A stretch of DNA of 64,000 nucleotides from Oreocharis arfaki (Eukaryota; Chordata; Aves; Passeriformes; Paramythiidae), in the NCBI GenBank assembly GCA_013398015.1, contig VZRR01008077.1, positions 1,437,731 to 1,501,730 on the forward strand, read 5' to 3'. Below, piece by piece: positions 51,001 through 62,969 of this stretch (position 1 is its first letter; the number at the start of each line of letters is the position of its first letter). Position numbers and translations under genes: made by a program. The notes under the pieces were generated by a model that saw only the letters and a list, made by a program, of their open reading frames with translations, searched no databases and had not been told where the DNA came from.

Positions 51001-52725
51001 GACTTCCCAGAAACCCTGCCCTTAATATCACTGCATTTATGAAAATTTACAATGAAAATTTATGGGTAAGAACCCCAAAGATCCTTCTAAATAAGGAGAT
51101 ACATTTTAATTAAAGAATTTAAATGGATCTCTGAAAGACTGGAGTCAATCTTTTTTTTTTTTTGGTTACGTTTTCAATAAAGAAATATTATCCTTCAATA
51201 AAAACTGCTTCACTCTGGGGCTCATGTTACCCTGTCAGTCATTCTTCAGAGACAAAGCAAAAGCTTCTTACATGATATTTGAAAATGGAAAATAGACATT
51301 TTTCAATCCAAAGGGAGCCAAAAAATACATGTATTTGTGGAAATCTATGTTACTGTAATGTGTTTGCAGCAGTTCCAGTAGGAAAGAATACAGTGTGAAT
51401 AGAATTGCAATGAAGGCAGCTAAATGTGAAAAATTCTTTATGCTGAGGCTTTGATTAAACATAAAGAAAAAAATAATCTAGAAATAATAATAACAGTAAT
51501 ATTAAAAAACCAAAGACACCTTGCTCAAACCAAGATTCCTGCTTACTTCTCTGATGTCAAGGAATAGACCAATCCAATATTATTACCTAAAACAATAGAG
51601 AATTCACATTCTTATCTAGGTAGGCAACTATTACTTGACTATTTCAAGATGCAGCTAAACGTAGAAGTGCTTCTGGCAAAAAAGTCATTAAGACATGTTA
51701 GAATCTACAGTTGTACAGATGCCTTCAGGCACTCCTGCACTATCAAGCTTTAATGGAGATGTTCATGATATTTGCTGAGTGTTTGCTGCATAAGTTGCAC
51801 ACTGAGTCAGGAGAGGAATGAGAGGGTTTTCCATAGCCCTAAGGTTATGTGTTGATGATCTTGCAGTTATAGACTGAAAAAGTGCCTACAACTCCGTTTA
51901 ATGACCCTCTTGGTTTAATAATGCAGCATATCATCATTTGCAGACATGAAACATCTGTTAGAATCACATATCATAGATTTTTTAGTGGTAAAGAGATAAA
52001 GAAGCAGATGGGTTCCCTGATGTCAATGGCGTTAGTGTTTATTTAGAGATCACATATTGAATCTCACGCAGTCTTTATTTTTGGTCCTACTTCCAGCAGC
52101 AGGGTTTAGCACTGCTGAGTTCAACAACATCAAGCCTTTTTGAAAGGGAGGATGGCCAGATTATTGAAACTCCCCTGGACTTGGATATCACCAAAAAAAG
52201 CTTATTTCCAGGAAGGAGGTTTTGTTTTGGGGAGGTTGGACCTGTATCTACTACGAAAATGTTAATTTTACAGCAGTTTAGACATTCACATATCCAAGAC
52301 AGTTTGAATTCTAAGGTACTAGTAGTCATGACAGGGCTGCAGGCTTGACTAAATTTTCAACTCCATATTAAAAAGCCTCAAAGGGTTTGTACTGTGTCTG
52401 CTGGTGTGCTGGTGGTGTGACACCAACTCCCAAGCTGGATGGAACAGGGAAAGTTCAGGTACACGTGTGTGAGGCAAGATTATCTCTAAGATTAGGATCA
52501 CTATTGCAGGTAGTTATTAATTTTGATGTGTGTGATACTTGTCAGAAATATTTTGGGGTTTTTTTATAGTTTTTTTTCCTGAAAAAGTCAGATTTTCCTT
52601 AAATTTTGAGTCTTGTTCTCCCGTAAACTCTTCACCTTGTACTTTTCTATCCTCTGCCTAAGTTTAACACCTGCCAAACAGCTGAAATTTTTCTTGTGCT
52701 CATTTCTTTTCTTGCCAGAAATTTA
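45100..52725. other. Long non-coding stretch, no gene seen
   Basis: It contains the longest open frame of the window, 176 codons at 49618-50148 on the minus strand, starting at a non-ATG-rich context and with no recognisable domain. Its overlap with an 81-codon frame on the other strand suggests chance. Low-complexity items are T runs at 45771-45780, 50085-50097 and 51151-51163, and AAT-rich runs near 48945-48971 and 50503-50530. A weak MIR-like similarity near 49290-49370 was considered and not called. Confidence 0.62.
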
Positions 52726-52729
52726 AGAT

Positions 52730-53240
52730 TTGAACGTCATGATCACTGAATCACCAGACCAAGCGAGATCAGATCCCTCGCAGTTTATCAGCTATGCAAA
52801 TAAACTTATTTTGCTTCATTATGCGGCAGGAATTTGAAGAGAAAGTGCCTCAAGATGACTGAAATTATATTGCCACCGTGCAGAGTAAGTTGGGATTGTA
52901 CGCTGGATATGGCTTTTACCTCTGCATCTCCCATCAGCAAAAGCAAAATTGCATTCACTACCTCTATTTAAAAGCCATCTTATCACTCACTGTTCTCCTT
53001 TTTGGGGTTTTGGCTCCATCAGAATTTCTGTTAGTTATCAAATTCTTGGCTGCATCTCACGCTTCTAATTAAATTTGAGGCCTCTCTTGTCTGGAAACCA
53101 GCAGAGAATAGTTAAATGGGGCTTCTATAGTGGCTGATGCAAAATAGTTGTATTCATGATGAAATACAATTAAAATTTTAATATATCTTATCTGCTACAG
53201 CCAGTGATCCAGTTGGAACAAGTCAGTTGCTGCTGCTGAG
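52730..53240. promoter_or_regulatory. Motif-dense unique block with perfect octamer; possible conserved non-coding element
   Basis: A perfect octamer ATGCAAAT lies at 52794-52801, followed by AAAC, which makes an ATGCAAATAAAC POU/forkhead-like composite. Further on are ATTATGCGG, GCTTCTAATTAAATTTG and GATGAAATACAATTAAAATTTTAATATATC. CpGs are retained near 52760-52780 and 52826. A 64-codon open frame (52878-53072) crosses it with hydrophobic residues but no splice context or domain. Enhancer-like by texture only. Confidence 0.28.
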
Positions 53241-53249
53241 TGTGTCCTT

Positions 53250-55105
53250 GTAAACAGGGATTCAGAAAAGTAAATTTTGTCTCTGCTGAATTATGTGAAT
53301 TGTGTTGCTTTTCTTAAAAAAGACAAAAAAGGCAGGAAAGGATCAAGGTCCTAGATGTATAACTTCATATATTTTAGCTCTATGTACCAGAATTATTTTG
53401 AGGCTTTTCTTTTCAATCTGTGAAGACAAACTGATTTATGCCACTTGAAGTTTGTCCCACAAACTGTTGGAACAATAGTCAGACATTTGTTTCCAAGTCA
53501 GACAAAGGCTGTCGAGTTATGCATACTCATATACAATATATTTTCCAGGCTTAGAGAAGAGAAATCAACACAAATCAAAGCAGCAACTACAAAAAATTAC
53601 AATGTGCTTTTTCAGTCAATGTGCAATAGTCCATTCTTCTCAGCAAACAAGAGAAGATGGTTGATTATACGGGAGGAATTAATCATAACCACAAGTATGT
53701 ATCTTTTTTAGTCTGTGATATTTGACAGTGGCTAAATAGATTTCTAAGCCTCCACCAAAAGAAGTATGAACAGAAAATCCTGTGGGGAGCTTGAAAACTC
53801 TGGAAGAAATGAATTAAATATGTTTGTATTTCTCACTGAATCAATCCACATGCTTTCTCTCTTCTACATCTGTATTTTTTTATCGGTTACCTTAAGGGGA
53901 CCTTTAGCCATTCTTGGGAAATGAGGAAGAAATTATCTTAAAAATACAGGGCTGCCCTTTTCTGTAAATGTGGTGGGAGGGGATAACTGTGTGAAACTGC
54001 TTTGCAATCTCTATTGCAGCATATAGAAAAATATCAACGACATTGAGTTGGAGTCATCTGCCTAAAAGTTAGATATCTAGGCTAAGGAAATCTTGCATAT
54101 ACCATCATATATAGTCAGCAAAGTGTATGGCATCCCCAGCAAGAGATTGATTCCAGCTTACATTAGATACTTAAAGAAAATTGGGAAAATGACCCTCTGG
54201 AGATGCCTGTGTCTTGCAGTGCATAGGAGTGCAGCCTAAACATCTAACTTTTAGCTCTGTGAAATCAAATTCGTCCATACTATGTAGAAACCAGTGTAAA
54301 AATTTCCCTGTATATGCCTACAATCCACAGTTTTATTATTCATTGCAGCCAAGGGAGAGCTATCAAACACCCATGGGAAATGTAAGCCCCTAAGGGGATG
54401 GAGTTGCAGGACTCGGCCCAAAATGTAAGACAAAGGATAAAGCACTGGCACTTGGCTGAGCAGTGCTCTTCACCTTTCTCACAGTAAGCATTGGGACAGG
54501 CAGTGTTCCTCCAGTGGAAGATCCTCTGCAGTCCACCCTGAGAGTATTCCTACTCTCCTTGCACATGCTCTCCCCTTATGGCCAGTGAAGGCAGCTTGAG
54601 ACTTGGGATTGAATTCTCAGCTTGAGAGAAATGTTTGGTGCCTCAGCACTCAGACAAGCGAGGGAAAACATTCCCTGGCAGTCCTCTCGGTACAGGCGGA
54701 TTTTAGTGAGAAGCAGGCAGCCTTGATTTTAAGTGTCTGTGGTGAGAATAGAATCCTCAACTTGGTTTTTCTAATCCATAACAAAGGCTACAAAATATCT
54801 TTTTTAGTACTAAGGACGGGTCCAGCCCGTAGTGCACCTTCTGGGTTGTGACTCACGAACTTGAATAAAAGCCAGAGACCTTTTGATTGCTGTGGCTCCT
54901 TCCACAGCTGCCTGCTTAGCTTTCTGTGCTGAGAAAATGTCCTCGCTCTACAAAAAAGAACAACATTCCCTTTCCCAGACCTTCCCTGTTAAATCCATGC
55001 AGATTTATTAGTTGATGCTGTAAAGGAATGGTTTCATTAGGCTCACAGCAGTACCTCTAAAAAGATAAGTGTTTATAAATCCCTATTAAAGCTTTTGTGA
55101 GATGT
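53250..55105. other. Non-coding stretch, no gene seen
   Basis: No exon or repeat was recognised; open frames stay below 90 codons. The last 200 bp (54880-55100) is repeat-free and AT-rich with TTATTAGTTGATG and GTTTATAAATCC words, but is not distinctive. Confidence 0.6.
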
Positions 55106-55111
55106 CAGCAT

Positions 55112-55150
55112 GGGGAAGGGGGAGAAGAGAGGGGGAAAAATGAGATGGGG
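55112..55150 (+). repeat. G-rich purine tract with G-quadruplex potential
   Basis: About 39 bp almost entirely of purines on the plus strand, with four G runs of four or five (GGGG, GGGGG, GGGGG, GGGG). The spacers between them run from 2 to about 10 bases. This fits a relaxed intramolecular G-quadruplex pattern. A further GGTGGGG lies just downstream. No gene or promoter is visible beside it. Confidence 0.6.
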
Positions 55151-55154
55151 CACC

Positions 55155-55830
55155 TGGTGGGGCAACTGGAAGATGGTGGACACAATCACTCTCGTGTTCC
55201 CTGGACTGCTGCCTGGGGTGGCAGCTTGGGTACCATGGCAGCTCCTGCTGTCCTATGCCACTAAAATTACACTCTGTGTGCATCTTCCTTAATATTTCAC
55301 CCAGATTGAACCTAGAGATGAGTTCTGTGTGGCTAATTCTGGTTGCTGTTAAATCTCTTTACTTTGAACATGAATAAAGTCAGCCACTGAAGTTTTATCA
55401 GAAGCTGGGATTGCAGCTGGCAACACCCTCCCTGTGTTTCTATTACTAAAACCCATCAACCAGGATTTGTATTACAGCCATAACATTTGTTTCAGTACTC
55501 TTACATTTGTTAGAGTAGGTTTCAGGCAGAGAGCACATGAATTAGCTATTTCCAGTGACACTGACAGATGTACAAAATACAGACACCACACACGAAGCAC
55601 AAACAAATCTAATAATGATTTTTTCTCCATTATAACTATTCATAGAAGAGGATGGATAGACTCTGCAGTCCTGAAATAGAATCACTCAGCTTTGTTTAAG
55701 CCCTGCTCACTGCAATAGTATCACTTGTTATAAATGTTCCTTCTTGTGGTACTTGATGAATTTGCTGCAAGCTGGCTTTTATTTCTGAACCCTGACTCAG
55801 AAGAGAACAGTCTGGCTATAGAAATTGCTC
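55155..55830. other. Non-coding stretch, nothing recognised
   Basis: Unique sequence between the purine tract and an A/C-rich tract. Open frames reach 81 codons without domains. Confidence 0.55.
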
Positions 55831-55833
55831 AAT

Positions 55834-55907
55834 TAAAAAACACCCAAAACCCCACAACAAAAAGCAAACACCAGAAAACTCCAACCAAAAAACCCAACAA
55901 AAATAAA
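55834..55907. repeat. A/C-rich low-complexity tract
   Basis: About 74 bp with almost only A and C on the plus strand, again with A runs separated by short C runs, as at 8501-8613. It is not a clean tandem repeat. The Lys/Pro/Thr-rich end of an open frame here is a translation of the tract. Confidence 0.85.
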
Positions 55908-56128
55908 GTGATGGTCAAGTTTTATATTTAGCTATAGTGAATACCCAGAAACAGTTTTACAAGATCACAATTTTTTCCCCATCACATTTAATTTTATTCA
56001 GAAGGACAAGGGTAGAAAAATAGAAAATGATTTCTAATTTATGTGAGCTGGGTGACAATTAATCTATTTGCTCGTGTCCCTGGCTGTATCCTGACCTGAT
56101 ACTGAACTAACCCACAAAAGCAGCTGCT

Positions 56129-56162
56129 TTTTAAATTTTTTTTTAATAAAAAAAATTTAAAA
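56129..56162. repeat. Perfect AT-only inverted repeat (hairpin)
   Basis: Two 15-bp arms made only of A and T, 56129-56143 and 56148-56162, are exact reverse complements separated by 4 bases. It would form a tight hairpin or cruciform. The arms consist of T-run/AAA blocks, so slippage is a likely origin. No sign of a miRNA precursor, since the arms are too short and too simple. Confidence 0.85.
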
Positions 56163-56169
56163 TATTTCA

Positions 56170-57450
56170 CCCCAATAAAACCTTTTCTTCTAAATATTTC
56201 AGAGTCTGAAATTGTTTCTAACTTCTTGTATTGCAAAAAATGCAAGTCACTGTTGAATTTAAAACAGATTTGGACAGAAGAATCCCTGGAAATTCTCGCT
56301 TTTGAAATGTAAAACCAGCAAATTCTGACTCCGCAACCTTCCTTAAAGAACATGTGTCAAATGGCTTTTTGCTTTGAAAAAAATGGTTTTTACTGGATTT
56401 AGATTTTTCAGGAATGGAAAATATTGATTATGTTATTCTTTCCTAGCTCTCAAAGGAGCTGAAAACTTACCTGTTGAGCCCTGGATGAATGATTAGCGCC
56501 TACGAGAGCCACAGAGACCACATTTCAGAGTAAGGGATGCGAGGATGTTCTTGTGTTCAGCTCTGCTTATTGGGACACGTAGGGCAGAACCCACCACTCC
56601 CTGCTTTACTGGGAACAGTCTCATGCACAGACTGCCAAGTTAATCTGCATCAGACAGAGAGGAAACAGAATACTGCCATCTCCCACCTGATAAGGCAAGA
56701 TGATTTACATGTATCCAGGAAATAAACTTTAGAGATTACACAGGAGAATCTCCTAGTGGTTCTTTGGTTGTTCCAGAGGCAATTCAGCAATACCCAAAGT
56801 GCATGTCCCCAGATATCAAAGCAATGCCAAAATGTAAATATGGTTATCTCACCAAATAATAATAATTGAGCATGAATGCTCACAAGCCAGTGGTCCTCCT
56901 CTTAGCTTTGTGTGTAAAAATAAAAGAATAATTGCATTGTGAATGTATTCTTAAATTGTAGTTGTGTAAGTAAAAACATATAACCATGGAATTACTTTTC
57001 TGATTGGAATTTTTTTTGTGTTTCCTAATATCTCATGGATGTTTTTAGCTGTGACTGGTGGATTGGATGTAAATAATCTAATGCTGCAGACAAGCTTCTC
57101 AATCAAGCCTTAAAATGAATGGATCATTCCTTGAGGAATAGAGAAAAAATCACTTGAGGTTTTCCTTTGCCTTGTAAGGATGCACCATCTTACCAGAAAA
57201 TCTGTCTCTGTTCCAACAACTATTTCAAATTGCAACGAAGGAGAAAAATAAAGCTAAACACATAAAATTAGATGCTTTCAGCCTAGATGCATCTTTTGTT
57301 TATGGGAGATCCGAAGAAATCAGAAGTATTTTGATTATTGAGCTCAAAGTCTGATTGGCACTTTTGTGGTGCACGGCTGCAGCTTGAAGATTCAGAACCA
57401 GGAGCTGACTTTTGAGAAGTGAAAGTTAGTGAAAAACAAACTTGCAAAGA
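56170..57450. other. Non-coding stretch, nothing recognised
   Basis: Unique AT-rich sequence. The part 57015-57130 is repeat-free with GTAAATAATCTAATGC and might belong to a non-coding element, but the case is weak. Open frames are random in appearance. Confidence 0.55.
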
Positions 57451-57451
57451 G

Positions 57452-57493
57452 CAACCAAAAAAACCCCCAAACCATGCAGAAAAAAACAAACCC
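57452..57493. repeat. Short A/C-rich tract
   Basis: About 42 bp dominated by A and C on the plus strand, interrupted by a GCAGA-like segment. Same type as the tracts at 8501, 42571 and 55834. Confidence 0.7.
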
Positions 57494-57499
57494 TCCTGT

Positions 57500-58585
57500 G
57501 ACAGATAACAGGCTGTGGCTAAACCCTGCTGAGCTCATTTTCAGTTTTGCTTCACAGACCTTGATTCAGATTACAGCACTTCAGGGACCTTAGGAGGTAT
57601 TGATTGGGGAAGTTTTTGGAAGCCACGAAGTTTGTCTCAGGCTCTTGAGAGGAAGAGAACTGAGTCAATGCAGAATCCTCACTGGAGGAATGGAATAAAG
57701 CACGTGGAGCTAGCACGAGCAGCTGTTGCCATGTTGCAGGCAGTAGCTGTGTGACAAGGAGGGATTTATAGAAATGAAAGAAAATATGGGAAGAAAGAAC
57801 TAATGATGCAGATTATCGAGAGTATTATGCTGAAATCTTGGTTAGAAGGATGTGACTGTGCCAGTTGCAGTGTGGTGATTTCTCTCAGTGATTTCTCCTA
57901 GACTCTGTCTTTGAAGCCATCTTTAGATCTGAGCAGAGGCATTCAAACTGGCATTCTGATGAGAACCTGTTTTCTCAGGAACACTTTCTTTAGAAAACTG
58001 TTTTCCAAACCAGAAAATTTTCACAACTTTTTTCATATCCATTGCAATAGTTAAATCAGTTTCCTTCACTGTTCAGAAAATAATATTTTCAAACAGAGAA
58101 CCAAGTAATGCAAAGTAAACAAAACTTAGGGCATTAGCATTTGGTTTGGATTCTTCCAGATTTTGGCAGTAGTTGGGTTGTTTTTAAGCTAGTGATAGGA
58201 CTTGAACCAGAACGTGATGTCTACCACAGTCTTCTGCCTCCTGTATGAAACCTTTGGAAACTTAGGTGGTGGGGTCATATCTGGGCTCTGAGATTTAAAT
58301 GTTAGTGAATTAATGTCTCTAGACAGAGACATGATCCTGGGGAAGGGAGCTATGGTAGATTTCCACCTCCTTACTACATCTTTATAGCTTGCCTCAATAA
58401 AGCTGCAAAAGCATTAATTTAGCAGCTCACTCTGTCCTTCTTGATGCTCCCTTGCTGCTCTGACTCTGACTGGATACCAGAAACAGAGAGGAGTAACCAC
58501 GTCTGGTGACCCTCAGAAAGTATGCAGGGGGTGAAGCACAGCCCTGGGGACTGTGTCTCATGGGTTTGTGTCTGATTTCTTACTA
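57500..58585. other. Non-coding stretch, nothing recognised
   Basis: No exon, RNA gene or repeat was recognised and no open frame of 60 codons or more is present, which makes this one of the emptiest parts of the window. Confidence 0.6.
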
Positions 58586-58588
58586 CTT

Positions 58589-58617
58589 AATGCAACTCAC
58601 AAATGCAACTCACAAAT
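58589..58617. repeat. Perfect 13-bp tandem duplication
   Basis: The unit AATGCAACTCACA occurs twice head to tail (58589-58601 and 58602-58614) with the start of a third copy. Two identical copies imply a recent local duplication. Confidence 0.9.
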
Positions 58618-58619
58618 CT

Positions 58620-60155
58620 ACATGCGTTAATACTTTAAAATTACATTTGGAGATGCCTCAGTGAATTCTAGCAGAAAAAAAAATGCAAATAAATGTAGAT
58701 TTCTGTTATTATCAGCTTCATCAAAGCAAACAGGCAGCAGAAGGGCCATTATTAGACTTTGATAAGAGTGTGTATTGAATGATTTCCCCAAGGAATTCAG
58801 TAAAACTCATCTCATTCCATTTCCTTTTATACAATAATCTCAATTGTTTCACACAGAAACACCTGCAAACAGCGTTGTCTGACCTCTTTATTAATTTATT
58901 TTATTTCTTGAAGGGGAAAAATTCAAGAACTGTTCTTTTTCAGTACTATATTGTAATTTCAAAATGTGAGAAAGAGTCTGGAATAAAGGTATTCAGACAG
59001 AAGCTGAGGGAAATAGTGTCACAAATGAATAATCCTGAATTAATAAAGTAATGTCTCTGCAAAGAAAATGCTTTTGTGTCACAGATGAAGAAGAGACTGA
59101 AAAAAAGAGAAGCAGGAGAAAGAAAATGCCAAAGAACAAGACTTTTTTTCCTGAGAACAAATAAAATGAGGGAATTTGTTATGAATAAGTAACTTCCACA
59201 TCTTATAATATTCCAGTATCATTTGGCAAGTAATCAATGTTGATTTCCTTTCCATTCAAAGGCATCATCAGAATTATTAGTTTTTGTAATACCTATGTAT
59301 ATATAAAGCTGAGACATGTTTATAACTCTATTTCAGTGCTGGAAAAACTCTTGAATAGTACTGCACAAGGTCACCCATGAAAAAAATCATTCCTAGAAAC
59401 AATCATATCCCTGATGTAAAAGAAATTCTGTGTGCATTTTATAGCTGATATTAAGCTGATATTATCAGCTTTGTAGAAAATATCCTTGCAAAGGAATCTA
59501 TTCTTGCAATGAATATTTGTCTCCATGAAGGGTTTGTGAGGAATTTCAGGGGACAATTTGCTGTAACAGTGATCCAGTGCAGCCCTCTGATAGTGATTCA
59601 CCTTTCTACTCCTGTGTAACCCTGCCAGACTCATGGTCTAGTTGGTTGGCAGTTTCAGCAAGTTTTAACACTTGGACTGTGTTAAAATCATTAACCATAA
59701 TTGGTAATATAACCAGCAGCAGTTGCATCTAATGACAAATGTGCAAAGATTTGCAAAGTCTTTGCTTTATTAGATCGGGAAAATTATGGGAGAAACTTGG
59801 GCCTGCAGAACAGAGATCTGGAAAGACATCACAAAGCCTGAGACTCTTCCACATCCTAACCAAAAGGTGTTTGATTTGCAGTCAGAAATTTATTAATCTG
59901 TGTCACCTTAAGGTTGATGAATTGTCTTACCTTTTTTGGATTCCCATGCTCCCTGACCAAAATCTGTTCTACAGCCCCAGACCATTAACAGAGAAAAAGT
60001 TCCTCTAATTTTGACTTACTCAAGACAGATTTATATCCACGCCTTTAGGACTGTATCCTCCTTAGCTCAAATATTCCTTCTTTTTTTCTGAGACAAAGGT
60101 GATCTGTGAATGCTCTTAGTACTGCCAGAGAACATAACAGTGGGAAATGGTCACT
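58620..60155. other. Non-coding stretch with a small duplicated/inverted word
   Basis: No gene recognised; open frames reach 90 codons. At 59443-59464 the 11-bp unit AGCTGATATTA is tandemly duplicated, and the second copy runs into TCAGCT, giving a near-palindrome at 59454-59470. Confidence 0.6.
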
Positions 60156-60159
60156 AGCT

Positions 60160-60366
60160 GTGGTTGGAGAGGTTCAGGCTGGGCATTAGGAAAGAATTTC
60201 CTGAGTTTGTTGGCAATGACCAGCAGGGAAGGTGTGGCATCCCCATCCTAACTGTTTTATAAGGTTTGTTTTGACAGAGCCGTGGCTGCCCTGGGCTGCT
60301 GATGTTGACCGTACTGACTCGAGCTGCGGCTGGACAAGAGGAGCCCTGGCAATGCCTTCCAACAAA
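60160..60366 (+). mobile_element. CR1 LINE, 3'-terminal fragment
   Basis: Strong resemblance to the CR1 3' region on the plus strand. GAGAGGTTCAGGCTGGGCATTAGGAAAGAATTTC (about 60168-60201) is the 'GATTAGATATTAGGAAGAATTTC' landmark. GGTGTGGCATCCCCATCC is the 'GAGGTGGTGGAGTCACCATCC' landmark. The end, GAGGAGCCCTGGCAATGCCTTCCAAC, corresponds to the 'GACCTTCCAACC' terminus. It is a typical 5'-truncated copy, with internal indels and no coding capacity left. The usual octamer-like 3' tail (ATTCTATG)n is not visible. It is younger than the copy at 17.9 kb judging by clearer matches. Confidence 0.85.
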
Positions 60367-60369
60367 TGA

Positions 60370-62890
60370 GTCTGTGACTGCTCACAGATGTTTAATTCAG
60401 CAAAATTATTCTGCCTCCTCTTGGATTTTGTTCCACCAGATGAAACAAAATTAACTTAGTGTCTCTACTGTCTTTAAAACCCCCTTTTTCACAACTGCTT
60501 CTGAATTTCTCTGCTCGTTCCCGTCTCCCTTCTATGTTTGTAGTCCAGAGTATGTTTTTTCTAGGCTACAGCTGGCAAAAACCTGTGCATTTTTTCTAAT
60601 ATCTTTTGCAGAGACATTAAATACTTTCTCCTGGAGGAATCTGTATATATACAAATAAATATTTACATTTTTCTTGGTCGCATCACCCAAGTGGCTCTTG
60701 CTCAAACTACTGTTGACATATTTATCTAAATATTACTTTTCCTCTGTCATTTCCTAAAAAAAGATTCAAGAATAAATATTACTTATTTTCGATAAGAATA
60801 TTGACTATACTTTCTGGCGATGAGTACTTGAACTTTAATCATCTGATTTCAATTACTACAGACCTTAAAGTCATCTCATTCATACTAGTAATATTTGGAT
60901 TTTCTTTAATTTTTTCCAATGCCTCTAACCCTGTATTGCAGCAAATTTCACAAGCACAGCCTCTTTATGTTACATTTCCAAAGAAATATCACCCTGACGC
61001 CAGTTCTAGGGAATTCCAAAAATAACTTCCCTTCAGCTAAATATTTCTCATTTTAACACATGCCTTTGTAATCTCTTCTCTAATAATACTTGCCTTGTAG
61101 TTATTCTACTAATAATGATTTTCTGCAATGTAACTGCTATATTCCCATGCTGCACCATATCAAACGCAGCTCTGGATCCTGAATAGGTTAGTTCCCTTAC
61201 CTGAAAGAACAGAATGGTTCCTTATCAACAGAGGAATTAAGCACTAATAAAAGACAGCAGTTTCCCATATTGAGAATTGAAAATGTGATTGTTTAAACAT
61301 AGGAATATGGTGTCACTAAAGATATTCTGTGGTATCATGGCTGGTCACCAGCTATTGTTCTAGAATGTCACTGCCCTTCTCTGAGTCCTGTGTCATATCT
61401 GCCAAACCTATGTGCCTGCACTGGACAGCCCAGGACAAATGGCCCTGCATGCATTCATCCAGAACACCACACTGAACCATTACTCTCCTCATAAATTACA
61501 CACCTTTTAGAGTTCAGATTCATGGGAGCACATGGTGTTTGTTTTAGTGGCTGTTCAATGATGTCCACAGAGTGACAGTCCCTCTTGGGAAAGAGCTGAA
61601 ATTCATTTGAAAATTAAGAACTTTATCCTACATATCAAGATGAGAAATGATGTCTGACCTTCCAGAAAAGTCAATAAAGAACGTGTTTTGAAGACTGCAG
61701 AGCTGCTCATTCAGCCCACCAGCCACTGTCTGCTTTAGAAGGACTGGAGTGTACACTGACTGCAGCAGGTTTTTAAACACCTTGCCCCAGTGTAGGCACC
61801 CAGTGGATATTTCTACTTAAATGCTTTGATCTAGCATAGATTCCCATCCTAAATTCCTGCTGCCTGCAAATGAAGTGCTGAGTGCCTGGATGTTTCCTTC
61901 CATTCTTGTATGTCTCTTCGCTCCTCAGCAGAACATTTGAACAGTTCATTGCGTCTCTCCAGTGTGGTTTTAAGTGACTTGTTTGATGGAGCGTCCAGCT
62001 CAGGAGACTTTTGCATCCCCTAATGAGTCTCAGTTAGACCCTTGCTCATAGTACCTAACTCACATTTTTGCTTTGATCAGTGTCAGTCCATTAAACCCAT
62101 CCATCAGAGATCCCTATGCTCAGCTTTATGACTATTGGGAAATTATTAGAATATGATCATAACCAAATAGACGTGCCTGCTCCTCTGGGCAATGATATCA
62201 TGGTCATTTTCTGGTCTGACACATCTTGCTTGTCAAAGGGATCCAGCAAGAATTTAAAGGAAAATAAATTAACTACAGTGTTGTCTTGTACTGTGAATTC
62301 ATCCATTTGTGGTGCTTTGGCTGATCACCTGCATTGCTCAGCTGCAACCAACTAAATAACACCTTTTACTGATGCAGCATTCTTAAAGTCATTTGGCCCA
62401 TTGCTCATTATGTGATTTTAAAAATTGTTGTAGTAGATTAACTAACTAATGGTGGCTGGGCAGGAGCATTCATCCTGGGTAGGTTATTGCAGAAGCTGAA
62501 TTTTTGCTTCTCCTATTGGGAGCAGATGGTTCTGGTCATGGTTGGTGAGAGAGGACTGGGCCATTGGGCAGATCCAGATTAGGAATGCCAGTGTGGCAAA
62601 GGTTTTGTAAATACAGAACGTAAATACAAATGTAATGACCTCAGAAAATATGAGTGCTCTGTGGTATATAATGGCATGAAACATCCCACAGCCCTGAAAA
62701 TTCACAGCGTGGGGACTTCTGAACCAGATCTGTCCTGGAAAATAGTCAGTAACTTTTAAAATCAATTATCTGGTTTGACAGATGATAATGTAAAAAGCTT
62801 CTATGCATTAGAAATTATTATTAAAAATATTTTTGAAGGTACTTAAGTTTCAGAGAATAAACATGTTTCTTTCCTGGGGATATTTTGAAG
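60370..62890. other. Non-coding stretch, no gene seen
   Basis: AT-rich around 60.4-61.3 kb, more balanced afterwards. Open frames stay below 95 codons and show no domains. No further repeats were recognised. Confidence 0.6.
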
Positions 62891-62908
62891 TATTTTTACC
62901 TCTCCTCC

Positions 62909-62964
62909 CCTTTTACTTCCCTCCCTTCCATCTGCCAAGTAAAGTGAAGCGCAGAAGTAAAAGG
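62909..62964. repeat. 11-bp perfect inverted repeat around a pyrimidine tract
   Basis: CCTTTTACTTC at 62909-62919 and GAAGTAAAAGG at 62954-62964 are exact reverse complements with a 34-base loop. The left arm lies in a C/T-rich run (62900-62930). It could form a weak hairpin; no function is evident. Confidence 0.7.
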
Positions 62965-62969
62965 AGAAA

